Below, piece after piece: positions 35,517-49,014 of a stretch of 64,000 nucleotides of DNA. The notes beneath the pieces are model-generated. The model was not told the DNA's origin. It was given only the letters and a program-made list of their open reading frames with translations, and did not search any database. How positions within the stretch are numbered: the first letter of the stretch is position 1; each line of letters begins with the position of its first letter. Both the position numbers and the translations under genes were made by a program. This DNA comes from Theocolax elegans (Eukaryota > Arthropoda > Insecta > Hymenoptera > Cerocephalidae), in NCBI GenBank assembly GCA_026168455.1, contig CM047426.1, forward strand, positions 73,187,986 to 73,251,985, in the 5' to 3' direction.

Positions 35517-38500
35517 CTATGTACCAAAAAACATATCTAGTTTCCAATTACATGGTTTTTCCTCAGGTGATTGTAATAAATGTGGTTCTGTAAACAATTT
35601 GATTAATGAACAATAATTGAATTTGCAATAATTGTTTGACAAATAGTCACATTTATAAATACCTATTAAATTCGATGGTATGTTATTGTAATGATTAGGT
35701 TTTACAATATAATTAGGTTCACTGGTGTCAAGATTTTTATTTTCATTGACAGGAGGCCAAATTTCATGTTTTCCATTACGTATGTCAGTTAAAAATTCAT
35801 TCATCATCTTAGATAATTTTTCTGCTAATAAGTCCTCATTTGCATACAACAGTATTTCTGCAACGGACCGCACTTCATCTAAAAATAATTATTAATCTTG
35901 TGTTTATAGAACTTTCCCGTTAAATTTTACGTTTACTAATGGTGGAAACAAATACTATTGTTAACAAATATAATTAATGATTAAACACCTCTTAGCGCAT
36001 AAGTCTGCACAACCAATTGATGCAATGCTCTAATGAGGGCTAAATCTTCATAAACGCTGCCTTCTTTAATGCTTTGAAGTTTTCTCTCGTGTTTTCTACG
36101 ATTTTTACTGGATCTATATGTTTTACTTGTAGTATGCGATGCTTTTGAGCACCGCGTAACCGTCGAGCCAGCTATGCTCGTCGTATCGCTCAATAAGTCG
36201 CTCAATTCCCGATTAACTCCGGATTCTTGTTCAAGATCGTATTGCGCACTTAGCAATTCACGAGCCGCCGCTTCTTCGCGTACAACAGTTAATCGTGATT
36301 TGTACTTTCGGAAATCTTCTTTTTGTTGCTGCAGCTGAGATAACATGAACCATGCATGCTCTACAACGCCAGGCTTGACCTGTTTATCTATAACATTTTA
36401 TAATGTCAAACTTTGTTACTGAATAAATTGTAATATTATTAACATAGAAAAGTTATTTTAAGTATTCATCTTGATTCGCTCAAAAATAAAAAAATTGGCT
36501 CCACTTTATAAACTTACAAGATGACTACGATTGCGAGTTCCGGATAAGAAAATTTTTTATTATTATTATTATGAATAGTAATGACAAATTTTCAAAAGAA
36601 GCGCTACCAATTTGATTGTATATAACTAGTTAGCTATCAGCTACCAGAGATAGCCAATTTAAATTTAAGTTTAAAAGAGGTACTATACTTTATACAAAAT
36701 TATTCTCTAATTTGTTGAGTAGATCAGCGCTTTCTTTCTTAATTTGTATTTAATTAATTTCTTTTGTGTTTAAAGATACAGTAAAAATTAATTTGTCAAT
36801 TAATAAGCTGCTTAATGCATTTGTAGTTATAGTAACAGTAAATTAAACATGTTATAATGATTTTTAATAATCACCTATCAAGTCAGCTCTATCTATGCAA
36901 TAAGCATCAGTCCAAGCTTGATGCCATTTTCTTCCCTCGCACAGCGCTAAAATTGCATCTTCTACTTTGTTCATATACTTAGAAAGAATCACAGCTGCTT
37001 CCTCATACCTTTTCTCATGTATAAGTTCCTTCGTTAAATAATCATATAAATCATTCATTTGAGTTATACTGAAATAACAACAATTAGTTACATTTGATCA
37101 AATTAATGCATTACAAATAATATATATTTTAAATACCTAAACTTTAAATGTATGCCAGTAACAATAGCATCTCGCCAACTATTATTCAATTTATAAGCTA
37201 CAAGAGCTTCTTCAAAGTCCTCTCCTTTGGTGAACATAATTCCAGCCTCGTGATACTTACTTTTAGTCAATAAAAACCTCCCGTAGGCTATGGCAATTTT
37301 TTTATACTCTGGACTTTTTGCTTTAAACAGTTTTATACCTTCATTGTACATATTATGATTCTGAATGAAAGTTAGGCACTCTTCAAATTTTTCAGGTATT
37401 TTAGATATATGCTTTAATGCTGAGTTGTAACGTTTGAGATACGAATCAACTGTAAACATCATATACTCATCTTCAAGTTTGTTAAGGTCGTTCAAAAAGG
37501 AAATGTACTCTTTGGGATCTTTTTGAGATTTTTGGGCAATGAACATTACCAATTTAAAGTCGTACATTCCCAGAGCAACGTCATACAACACGTTTACGTC
37601 TACTAGGTACAATAAATACTTTAAAGCTTCCTCAGCTGAAAACCCTTCCTTCTCTTTCTTTTCTTGAGATTTCAATTCACTTATTATCAAAAGGGCATTT
37701 TCCAAATCATTTTGCGTTTTACTTTTGACCCAACTAGTTAGAATTGGCTAAAAAATAGTTATGTTTCATGTAAAATAAATTATTTTGTACTTTCTAATTC
37801 ACAACGAAAATTAAAAATAAAATGTAATACAATTCCAGTTATTTCGGTCTTACAGTCAAAATTAAATACTTATTCCCAAATATATAAAAAACCCAATACC
37901 TAAACATTTGCATATAAATGGGACAAAAATACGATAAATGAAAAAAAAATACAAAAAAGTTTTAGGCATCGCCTAGACTTATAATCACGCTCGTACATTA
38001 ATATGGCTGGCCTGCAAAAAAATCTATTTATTAATAAATATAAATTATGAAATAAAAAATCACCTTCTTGAAAAATCTGCTCCTAAAAAGCAACATCACT
38101 TAAATTATTACTACCAAACTACCGACACCACTAAACACTTATACCGTAAACTACAATTTTATTTTGTCTGATTTATTAGTAATTTTTTAGGTTTTAGGTT
38201 TTTTATATATTTGGAAATAAGTGTTAAATCTTGACTGTAAGATCGAAATAACTGGAATTATTACTGAAATATATCGCAGTCAATAAAAAAATGATTATTA
38301 AAAAAAATAATATAAAACATATATTAAAAATCTTGAAATATGATATACATTTTTTTAAACGATTTAAGGTGTAATAATTTCTTAGAGTCAAAACGTGAAA
38401 AAATAAAAATAAAAAGCGAAAATAATTTTCTTTTTTATGTTTTGATCAATGTCATTCTATTCACACTGCACAGAATTTAATTGCTAATTAAATTTTTATA

Positions 38501-41500
38501 ACATTTTAGAATTACTGTTTAAAGTTATTTAACAAAGTATACCTTTGAATTATGCCGTTTTAATAGGTTTTTTTTGACTAAAATAAAATAATTTTCACTT
38601 CCTTATTCCTTATTGTATTTTGGTGAAACGCATATCAATTATTCACTTGACGAAAAGTTAGTTTATGTAAAATAACTTTATTATTATTATTATATTTACG
38701 ATGGATTTTTAATAATTTGAAGCATTCTGTGCAATTATAAAAAATAAAATTATTGGTTTTTTTACACTTGAGATTACCTCGGGAGAATCAGTCAATTCTT
38801 ATATCTTATGCATAAAATAACCAAATAACAAATCATTCTAAAATAATATTACCTGCATAAAAACGTTTGAGTTCTTTTGCATTATTGTTCTCAAAGATTT
38901 GCAAACTGATTCCACTTTTCGAGTTACAGATTCTAATGATTTACATTCTCCATAGCTGCTAATATAGGTTGTTTTCTTTACATCTTCTTCCTTTAATTCA
39001 GTTAAAAATAAACTCAACCAGTTTGGATTATTTATGTCGTTTACAAATTTCTCAATATTACTCATAAATAAATATGGATTGTGATCGTGTAAAAGATTAA
39101 GATCGATTCGTTGTTTGCGCATGAGATCAAAAGCTTTAAAATACTCTAGATTGTCTATTAAAGTACCAATAATATTGAGAGACAAACCTCGGGGTTGAAT
39201 ACATTCTAAGTTGCCTCTAGGCATTTGCAGAATGGTTTTGGCATCCTTTGCTATAGCTATAATCAATGTTGAACCTCTTTCAATTCGCCTTATACTTATA
39301 TCTAAAAAGAAAATATATACTTATGTTATTCAAACGAATTGTACATATATATTTATTTATAAGTTACTTTTATAAACCTTGTGTATGCTCTAAGTCGTAA
39401 GAATCACTTTCCCAAGGTTGAATTGTTAAATCCCTTGAACACAACTGACTCAACCCATGTTCATCTAATTTAAAGCAAATTAATGCATGATGTAACGTGG
39501 TTATTAGCAAAAATTCGGAATGAACAAAAAAAGAAGTTACATTATTTGCAACTTGCTTTCCATCTACATACAAAATATGTTTACGAGTTAAAGCTACAAT
39601 CACTTCTTTCTTACTAAATTTCACAAATTCAATTTTTACAACAGCTCTATTTAAACTATCATGTGTAATTTTTAACTCTGATTTCATTAAACCATCGCGA
39701 TCATTGTAACTATAAAGTTTATTATTATTAACAATAATATAAGCTACATTTGAATCTGCAGAAGGAATTATGTGTTCTATTTGTCCTGGCATTTCATGAA
39801 TAATTCTAAAAATTATAAAAATAGGTTTAAAAATTCAAAGGAACATTATATATAAACTAATAAATAATGTTTAATACTTTATCAATTATTTAAATCTTAC
39901 TTGGCATCAATTAATATTTTATCTACTTGATTAATGTCTAAAAGATTCAATTCACATAAAAGACTGTTTGCACCATGCGATAGAGAACATAAAACAATAT
40001 TTGGTTTAAACCATAATAAATGATGTATTAAATGATTAGAATAATTTTCTGGAACTTTTAATGGTAAATCAATGCTATACGTTTTTTCATGAGAATATTG
40101 AGATTTCCATGAATCCTGAAATAGATATGTGAATATTACAATTACATCACAAATATGTTTTCTTGAGTTTTAAAGTAAAATATGCCTTACATTGGTATGT
40201 TTACATAGCACAATTTTATTGTTGCATAAAAGCACTAAAAAATCATTTGTATTGTTACTATTACTTGGAGCATAAGAAATTATATTAACTGGTTCATTAA
40301 ATTGTAAAGTTTGTTGACACATAGGTGGTGGAACAATACTATCCTTAAAATTTGTTACAAGAACTTTATCTCCATCAATAACTCCAACAACTGCTTTATC
40401 TGATATTTCCTTGCCGTGACTGTGAAAAACAGTCCAACAAAATGTGTAAATTGTGCTATTTCTTGTCGATAATATTAATAAATCTTTATCTATTTGAGAA
40501 TTCCAAGTAATATATAAAATTGGATTCATCTTACTGTATGTTATTGTTTGTTTTAAATACCAATGATAATTCTTTTCTGACCATAATTGAACATTTATTG
40601 TGTTATTATCAAAATCTTTATACCAAACACCTAATACATCAGAGTCTCTTGACCAAATTAGGTTCTTAATCTGAAAAAATTATTAAATCATTGTATTGAG
40701 AGGTACAAAATATATTTCATAAATATCTTACCTTAATGTCTTTTGTACTAAAAGGAAGACTAAATTCTCTATGTAAAAGTCCATTTTTCTCAAAAAATGC
40801 AACTGTATGTTTATTAGGTAACTTTCTTGTAGTAGCTATAAGGTTGCCAGATGGTTTCCATGATAAAGTTTCTTCTAAACAATCTACTAATTCACTTGTA
40901 TATTGTAAATAACCTTCTCTATTAAAAACTTTAAATCTACGTGCATTCACATTTGAATCAATAAAACTAATAGCAAATAGCATGCCATCTCCTTTCCAAG
41001 TTATTTTTGGTAATCCATTATCTGTAGCAGCATTTGTGATAACTGTAGCTTTTGCTTTTGCTGCAGCTTTACCTTCAGATCCATGAAATTGAGTTTCTTT
41101 TTTGCCCCATCCAGCTGTAATAAACTGTTTTTCGCCAAATTCTGTTGATGATAACTTAGCCTAAAAGTTTTATAGAAATAAAATGTATGTATCTTATGTA
41201 TAATAATATGGACATATAAGTACTTATTAATCAGTTTGTATTCATAATTTATACCTCATTCAAAATGTCAAAATTAATTGATAATGTAATAACAAAGTTA
41301 TCTTTTGTTAAAAGAACTACAACTTCGTGATCAGGACTTATTTTCATGCATTGTAATCCAGTAGTAATATCTGCTACTTCATCGTATTTTACTTTTTCTT
41401 CAGTTAAATCTGTTATACAAAGAATGATACCACAATCATAAGCAATATAAATTTCTTGAGTGACAGTAGAATATTCAATTCCAACAGGTTTTGCTACTTC

Positions 41501-41698
41501 ATTCATCAAATATAACTTTTGATCAATGTATTTAGTGCCATTGATGACATCTATAACAAGTAGTTTGTTTTCAATACTATCAATTAAGTAATACCTATTG
41601 TTATCGATATTGTAGCAACAAAGGTAATTCTCGTGTAAAAGAGACACATCATCTTTAAATATAATTGTTTTCTGAGTTTCGACAACTAAATTCTTCAT
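35517..41698 (-). CDS. Elp1: Elongator complex protein 1 (ELP1/IKAP)
   Basis: Ten minus-strand exons (41698-41255, 41160-40732, 40670-40191, 40115-39901, 39805-39378, 39301-38853, 37747-37137, 37068-36875, 36387-35989, 35878-35517) splice to 1336 aa; the human protein is 1332 aa. The N-terminal half is two WD40 propellers, with the family signature AGWGKKETQFHGSEGK in exon 2. The helical repeat half includes RRIERGS, LQMPRGNLE, LTELKEEDV and YLVDVNVLYDVALGMYDF. The basic tRNA-binding/nuclear-localisation segment RSSKNRRKHERK is at about 1175-1186. ELP1 scaffolds Elongator, which modifies wobble uridines of tRNAs; loss causes familial dysautonomia in humans. Intron 6 (1.1 kb) is long because it holds a transposable element. 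The start faces xmas. Confidence 0.96.
37825..38263. mobile_element. inverted-repeat element (MITE) in ELP1 intron 6
   Basis: About 73 bases at 37831-37903 reappear as the reverse complement at 38187-38259, with roughly 8 to 10 mismatches. Both arms run from AATTCCAGTTATTTC through TCTTACAGTCAA to CAAATATATAAAAAACC. The roughly 280 bases between carry no coding sequence. Long terminal inverted repeats around a short AT-rich core define a MITE or foldback element. Target-site duplication is unclear; GTAAT flanks the arms on both sides and may belong to the repeat. The family is not recognised. Confidence 0.75.
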
Positions 41699-42611
41699 AA
41701 TTGTCTTGCAACACTTTTTTGGTTATGCGTATACCAGAAAACAAAAACCTTTTGGAACACGTGCAGCACTTGACGTCTGCGCAATAAGCGCCAAGCGGTA
41801 TTAAGTATAAAAAGGCGGTAATACTTACTTAGTAGTAATACTGATTACTGAATAGTGGAATACTGTTTTGTACACATGGACTTATTTTTACTTATTCTAT
41901 TTATTGCAGCCTATAAAATAAACATTTTTTTGCCAATCAAAACTGTAGAATAAGATAACTCCAAGTATAAGACGCTCAAGTTTCAAAACGCTTTGTTAAA
42001 ACGGTTTTCAATATACTTATTTATTAATTTTTTGCAAATTTTATAAATAACACTGATGTAATATTATATGGATCATAAAGCCTTTTTTAACTCTTGAAAC
42101 GATTTAAATTTATGCCATGTTGCATATTTTTAACGTCATTGGAAATATTGTATCAGAAAATTATTTTTAGGTTATGTATTATTCTGAGAGAAAATATGTA
42201 ATGTACTGCTAATGTCACGTTCATTTTTATAAAAATTAAATAAGAACGTAAGTACCATAAAAATAATAATAATAAAACATAAAACTTCATTTAATAACTA
42301 TAAATTCTTTTTAATTATTTATGTAATAGTTTAAATATATTTACAAGAATTATAATTTTCTTATAATTATAACTTTAATTTATTGAATGAAAAATTAGCA
42401 TATAAAGCTATTTTTATACAATTTATCGTTTCTAAAATAAAATTGCACTTTCTTCTAATTAAAATTAAAGTTTTGTCTGTTATGAAAATGGAATTTTCTT
42501 ATTAAATGTTTTTAAAAAGTTAACAATTAAATAATTCAATCTAATTTTTTGCAACAAGCAGTAATTAAATAGGAGTATAATTTATTCCAAATATTTCAGA
42601 TCAAAATCACA
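41699..42611. promoter_or_regulatory. shared upstream region of ELP1 and xmas
   Basis: The interval is 913 bases between head-to-head genes. Near ELP1 it contains a CRE-like GACGTC followed by TGCGCA (NRF1-like core) at about 41773-41788. Near xmas the sequence TTTCAG at about 42595-42600 could be the 3' splice site of an intron in the 5' UTR, 11 bases before the start codon. The middle is AT-rich with nothing recognised. Confidence 0.4.
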
Positions 42612-45600
42612 ATGGATATAGACATGGGAATTGATTCAGATTCTGAAGTTGAGGGTAACTCAAGTAACTTTGTATTCTCACGACCAAATATTATTCCTAG
42701 CCCGGAAAAAATGGTCAATTTTGGAATAATTTCTGATAATATTTTTGGAGGTAAAACTATACATCTTTCGGATGAATCAGCTTTTACATTTGCAAAACCT
42801 GCAGTCATTGAAAATTTAGACCACATAGATGAATCAAATAAAACAACTGAAAATATTAAAAGTGGTAAAGTACATAAATCTCATCATTTATCTACACAAA
42901 ATATTAAGAAATCATCAGCATTTACTCAATTGGAAAAAAATTCAAAGAGAAAGATTGAAAGTGTTAAATTAGAGATTTCAAAATCAATTACATGCATAGA
43001 TGTTCCAGATTCTCTGCTTGTAAAATCTGTAGCGAAAGAACATTTTGAAAAATATGGAGAAACTTTGAAAATTACTATAAGGCCAAAAAGAAAAATTATT
43101 ACAGTTTATTATTCTTCTAAAGATGATGCAACAGCAGCTTTCTACAAAGCTGGATCTCATGTTGGACAAAGTTTTAAAATTGAATGGACAACGTCGGAAA
43201 TATTGTTAAAACCAAAGAAAAAAGAATCTATAAAAGGGAAGATAGCTAGTATTTTAAATATATCTGATGATATTAAAGAAGAATTGGAAGCCATGCAAGG
43301 ATTAGAATACAATTTACCAGATCCACAACATTTAAGAGCTCTGACCACTGCTGCCAAGGCCAAAGTTAAAAAGGCGAAAGTAGTTGCTAATAAAGAAATT
43401 CCAAAACGAGCTATACCTTTAATAGCGAAACCTGCATTGAATACAGCAAAATTAGTGGTATCCGAAAAATTAGTTTCTAAAGTTGAAACGCCAGTGAGAA
43501 ATCAAAGTATAAAAATTTCAAGTGCAACAATAGAAGAATTGCAAACTCAAATTCGTCAAGCTGGTACAACTTCAGAAGAAAAATATAAGGTTTGTTGTCT
43601 TTTATTTTGAACATAAATTTTAATAATCAAGCCAAAATAATAATTTAACAATACTAATTTACAATAATAATTTAAGATTCTAGACGCACGTGACCGATTA
43701 ATGAGGCTAAAACAAAGTAAACAAAAAAGTTTAGCAACTACCACTGTTACAAAAGGTACTTGCCCAGATATGTGTCCAGAGAAAGAAAGATATTTGCGAG
43801 AATTTCAAAGACAACTTTCTTCTTATGAACAAATGGACAGCAATGAATACAAAGTGAATCATTTATCTGCGGTAAAACAATATTCTCGATCCTCTGCAGA
43901 TCAAGAAGAACCAATGCCTCATGATTTAAGACCTGTCAAATCATTGAAAATGACAATGAGTTACTTACTACATAATATTGTTGAATTATGCGAAGATGAT
44001 GATGTAAATTTAATGGAATGGTACCACTTTCTGTGGGATAGAATGAGAAGTGTCCGAAAAGATATTACACAGCAAGAATTGTGTTGCATAGAAACTGTAC
44101 AACTGCTTGAACAATGTGCTAGATTTCATATACTATGTTCTGAAAGATTATGTGCAGAAGAAACTTCCGTATTTGATCCAAAAATTAATAGCGAAAACTT
44201 AACCAAGTGCCTACAAACTCTAAAATATATGTATAATGATTTGAGAGAAAGTGGTAAAGTGTGTAAAAATGAGCCTGAATTTCGAGCTTACATTATTCTA
44301 TTAAATTTAAATAATGGCACTTTTATATCTGAGTTAAGTAAATTGGATCCTGCTGTACAGCATTCTTCCGAAGTAAAGTTTGCATTAGAAATTTATTCAG
44401 CTATTGCAATGAATAATTACTCTAGATTTTTTAAACTTGTGCGCAAAACTTCTTATTTAAATGGATGTATATTGTTAAGATATTTTAATCAGGTATAGTC
44501 TTTAAAAATTAATATTTTATTACATTAAATTTTAAGAAAATTTTAAGTATGAAAATTACTTTTAATTTAAAATTTTACAGGTACGTGTAAAAGCTTTATC
44601 TGTAATGGTAAAGGCATATTGTCGGACATCTGGAGTAACTGAATATCCACTCTATGAGTTGATTGATATCCTTGGTTTTGAAGACGAAGAAGATGTATTT
44701 GAATTGTGCTCTAGAACAGGTTTAAAGTATGATAAAGAAAGTTTATACATAAAATTAAGTAAAGAAAATTTCCGAGAACCAGATGGTAGTATGGAACAGA
44801 GCAGAGCATATAATCTTATTTTGTCAAAAAGATTGGCAGTTAATCAATCAATTAGTCAATGCATAGCTGGAGGAAATTTACCAGAAAAATTTTATGAGAA
44901 CTATAAGCCACATAGTAGTTTTGATACTCAGGGATATTTGTTACCTTCATCAATTAATGCTAAGGATCAAAATTTGATTGATCCATATGAATTTATGGAA
45001 GAAGATATTCAATCGAATGAACAAAAAGAAATTAAGACTAGTAGTAAAATATGTAATACTGTTGATGTCAATAAACAAACAAATAATTTCAGCAGGTGAG
45101 GTTTTCTTGCAAATTAAAAATATTTATTAAGTATTTTAAAATGTAAAGTTAGAAAAGTTAAATAATTGTTTTGTTTCAGAGATACAAATTCAGAGTCTTC
45201 CTTAAAACAAAAGGCAGAACTGGTTTTGCCTGCTGTAGCAACAAACAAATCTATTTTTACAAGTAATGTTAATAGTGAACTGCCCAAAACTATTGAAACA
45301 AAGCCTTTTGTACAGCCTATCCATTCAATATTTTCTAAACCATCATCCACAGTTTTTTCTGCTGTATCGACAAATGCTCCTACATTACCAACTACTTCTC
45401 CTTTTAACATGATTGTAAATAAGAGTATATTTTCCGGTAGTAATTGTCAATCCAATTTATTTAAACCAGCTACCACAGTGCCAGCAGTAAAATTCAAACC
45501 TGATGATACTACCGACAATACCACAAGGTATGAAATATAAAAAAATGTTATTAAATAATTTTTTGCATGAATATTAATTACTTTAAAAATTTATGTAATT

Positions 45601-48216
45601 AGTACCAGTTGCAGTAGCAATACTCCTGAGCGAACATCAATTAAACGTCGAATGGACGATTCAGAAAGTAGTGCTGAAAAGAAAAGTCTCCTCGAGAAAG
45701 AAGATCTTGCAAGAAAGCAAAAAGAACTGGATCAACGTATAGAAGCAGCAAAAGAGAAGTTAAAACGATTGGAAGAGATAGCGAATCAGAGTATTAAAGA
45801 ATACGAGCAGCTAGAACAAGAAATAACGGAGGAAATTTGTACTTCCGTGATACGATCGGAATTGGATCGTATCAGACTAATCGAAACATTAAGTGATCAA
45901 GCTTACGAAGGAATGTTTCGAGAAATTTGCGAAAGCATTCTTGATGAACAACTTTTCGTACAAGATATGCTGATCGAGGTGGAACGAAGAATGCGCGACC
46001 GATTGCTTGGCAAATACTGTCGAATTTGGCGACAATGGGCTGCCAAACGTCGAGCTCAGCGTAGGGAAGCTCTTGATAACACTCCTGTATGGTTACAACC
46101 AGAGAGTATCGAGGAACGAGCTCGCAAACTCTATCGTCCTGAACAAAAGTTGGCTATCAAATACGCTAGGGAGAGCAAAAAGTGGTTACTCGAAGCCGAG
46201 AAGGAGAAGACTTTACCCAAACATACACCTATTCAATTTATTATCAATGTCGGTCTTAAAGAGAATGCCAAATCGCTTGACGTAGAGTACAGTCAACACA
46301 ATTTTTGGAAAATGGTCATCTCCTGGCCACTTCTTGAGAACAGGCTTACTCTTTGGAGACACAAAAAACTTATTAACAGGTTAAATTTGTTGTATTTTTT
46401 TAATTAATCATTTTTAATATAAATTCATTTTATATTATTAATTTTATTTATTAGGTAAATGAGAGTAACCTAAATTGTTCATTTGTTAGTAAAATTATTA
46501 TTAAGCTATAAATTTAAATGTTTATATAAAGATCTTTAGACCAACCAATTAATTTTTTATTATCTTTAATTAGGTATTTGAGTCCCGAAGACTACACCCT
46601 CGAGCCTATCATCATTCAACACAAGCCAAGTCCTCACGAAAATCTTGTAATATGCATTCGGCACTTTGAAGGTCTTATTTACGAAAATTGCCTCACGGGC
46701 ATGGATGCACTTCTTTTCATAGTCGGCGCAGATGAGGATATGCGCTCTATTGAACGACGACTTGCTAAATCAGTTTTATCCAGGGAAAAGCTCATGCCCA
46801 TTCCGTTGGTAGTTTTTGTTTTTGGAGACGAAGAGAATAATCCTCGGGATCTCGAAGTTTCTCCTCTTATTGAACGTCTGCTCGAATCTGGATACGTTTC
46901 CGAATATTCGGTACTTTATGAAAGAAGCGTCTCCGAAAATGTTGTATATAAGTCCGTGCAAAGCGCAATGCTATGGTTAGCTATCAATAGGTCACCAGCA
47001 GTATCGCTCGAAATGGATTACCTTAAGAGAGTTTTCGATGACTGTCTCACGGAGGAGCTTTGGTTGAGGTAACTTTACAATATTTGAAAAAACTTCGCTT
47101 CATATTATTTGTATACCTAATTAATTTATTGATCAATTCGAACATTTTAGAATCCAAGGTCATTTATCGCATGATCCACGATTTTCAAGACCTCTGAACG
47201 ATCCAAATTTTATAATCAATTTACATAATGAAGCGGTCAATCATATAATGGATATAATTTTGGATCCAGAGTCGATGTCGTACACCGATTTTGCTCCAGA
47301 ATTAAAAATTTATCTAAATAATAAACGTTTATACCCTTGTACTTACGAATACTTCGATAGTGTCTGGAAACATCCGGAGTACAGAACTGAACTTGAACGT
47401 ATAATGAGTAGTTTTATTTTTCCACCGTGGAAGTAAGTGGATTGACTTCAATGTTAAAATTTATTTTCTATTCTAAAAATAATGAATTTGCATTTTATTT
47501 TCTAGAGAATCTTGGCCAATTCGAGACATGTTGGAACTTCATGATGCAATCGCTCGATATTGTCGGCAAATGCTTTCATACGAAAGTAGTTTGTCTATTA
47601 CCAACAATATAATGAGTGATCTATTTCTCTTATCTAGTCACAGTGAGAGCAGCTATCCAAGTTTTGCCGATGTTATACTTCACGTGATAGGCAAAAAAAT
47701 TAGTGATATCGGTGGCAATACCCGAGTAGTTTACAATAAATCTCATATGAAACACTTTAAAACTTTACCTTGGTGGTTTAAGTCGGGCATTCTATTGGAC
47801 TATTTAGCACAACAGGACGAAGAGAATGAAACTTTTGCCGAAACAGAGAATGTGTCAAACAGCCAGGTCTTATTTCTTTTATCAACAAATTTTATAAATT
47901 GTATTTGTTATAATATAAAGTATATTATATTTTATAAATTACATTTTTTAATTAGGTTGTAACAGAAGCAGCTTTATCTACGCAAATGGATTTTGATTTT
48001 TCCAATATAGATGAATTAAATGAAACGTACCAACAGCAAGATGAAATTCAACCATTAGCAGAATTTTGTCGTGAAACTCGTAATCATATTTCGGATGTGC
48101 AGAACGTTGCCAAAAAACTAGATAAACAATTGGAAGAACAGAAGTTGAGGAATACGATGTTTGAAGCGAGACTCAAGGAGGCACTTCAAGACGATTATTT
48201 AAATATAGATACTTGA
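42612..48216 (+). CDS. xmas: xmas/GANP (MCM3AP-like), TREX-2 mRNA export scaffold
   Basis: Nine exons (42612-43589, 43677-44492, 44581-45095, 45180-45527, 45603-46379, 46574-47068, 47151-47432, 47506-47866, 47956-48216) give 1610 aa. Short FG-like motifs (FVFSRP, FTFAKP) open the protein. An RRM-like domain follows (about 135-200, SITCIDVPDSLL to VYYSSKDDA). The SAC3/GANP domain begins with GTCPDMCPEKERYLREF at 353. Next come an FG/Ser-rich linker, a coiled coil (about 905-960) and the CID-type helix (KYCRIWRQWAAKRRAQRREAL), expected to bind ENY2 and centrin. The C-terminal half matches the GANP MCM3AP region, ending in a short coiled coil. TREX-2 links transcription to mRNA export at nuclear pores. 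Exons 5-8 are visibly richer in CpG than exons 1-4. The fly and human proteins are about 1370 and 1980 aa. Confidence 0.93.
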
Positions 48217-49014
48217 TTCCTTCTTTATTTATTATTTATCTACTATTTTTCATAAACCTTCAGCTTAATAACTCACGGAAATGGGCTGTAAGGTCATGAA
48301 TAGATTTCGTACTTCGATTTTTATTAACTGGAATCATTGTTTTAACTTTATGACTTTCATTAATATAAAGACTGTCACAATGCAATGGGTAATTTTACCT
48401 TGTTACGTTTTCTCCGAGTTATTCCGTACTTCTGTTATTTATTTTTATGAAATCTAAAAGTTGATATTTAAAGTAAATTTGTTTAATAATTTTATTGAAA
48501 AATAAACAAATTTTAATTTATTGTTTTATAATATACATATTATAGAAACTTTAATATTCATTGTGTAAATAGATCAACAGTAAACATAGATTAATAATTA
48601 ATTTGCTAATATATGTACTAAAGGGTTATAATAAATTTTATAATTGATAACTCAAAATATTTAATGCAAAATATAAAGTTTGTAATTGTTCTTAAAAATT
48701 AAAGTCCCTAAAAATTACTGCCATTATAGATATTTTTAACAGAGGTATGGAATATTAGTAGGTTTATTTTAATGTAATAAACAACAATAAAATGTGATTG
48801 TAAATACATATAAAATATTAAAAATTAAGATTTTCTATTTCTTGTACAAGATTTTATATAGTAAATGTTTTTATCTTAAAAAATAAAATTTTTAATCACT
48901 AAATTTTATTTAGTTTTTGTATAAATTTGAATACATTTTACATGTAGTAAGAACGTGAATATTTACTTTATCAAAAAAAAAATCAAATATTTTTTGTTAA
49001 TATTAATACGTATA
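48217..49014. other. convergent 3' UTR region of xmas and RNF216
   Basis: Tail-to-tail interval. A plus-strand AATAAA lies at 48501-48506 for xmas and a minus-strand signal (TTTATT) at 48905-48910 for the RNF216-like gene. AT-rich, no coding sequence seen. Confidence 0.6.
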
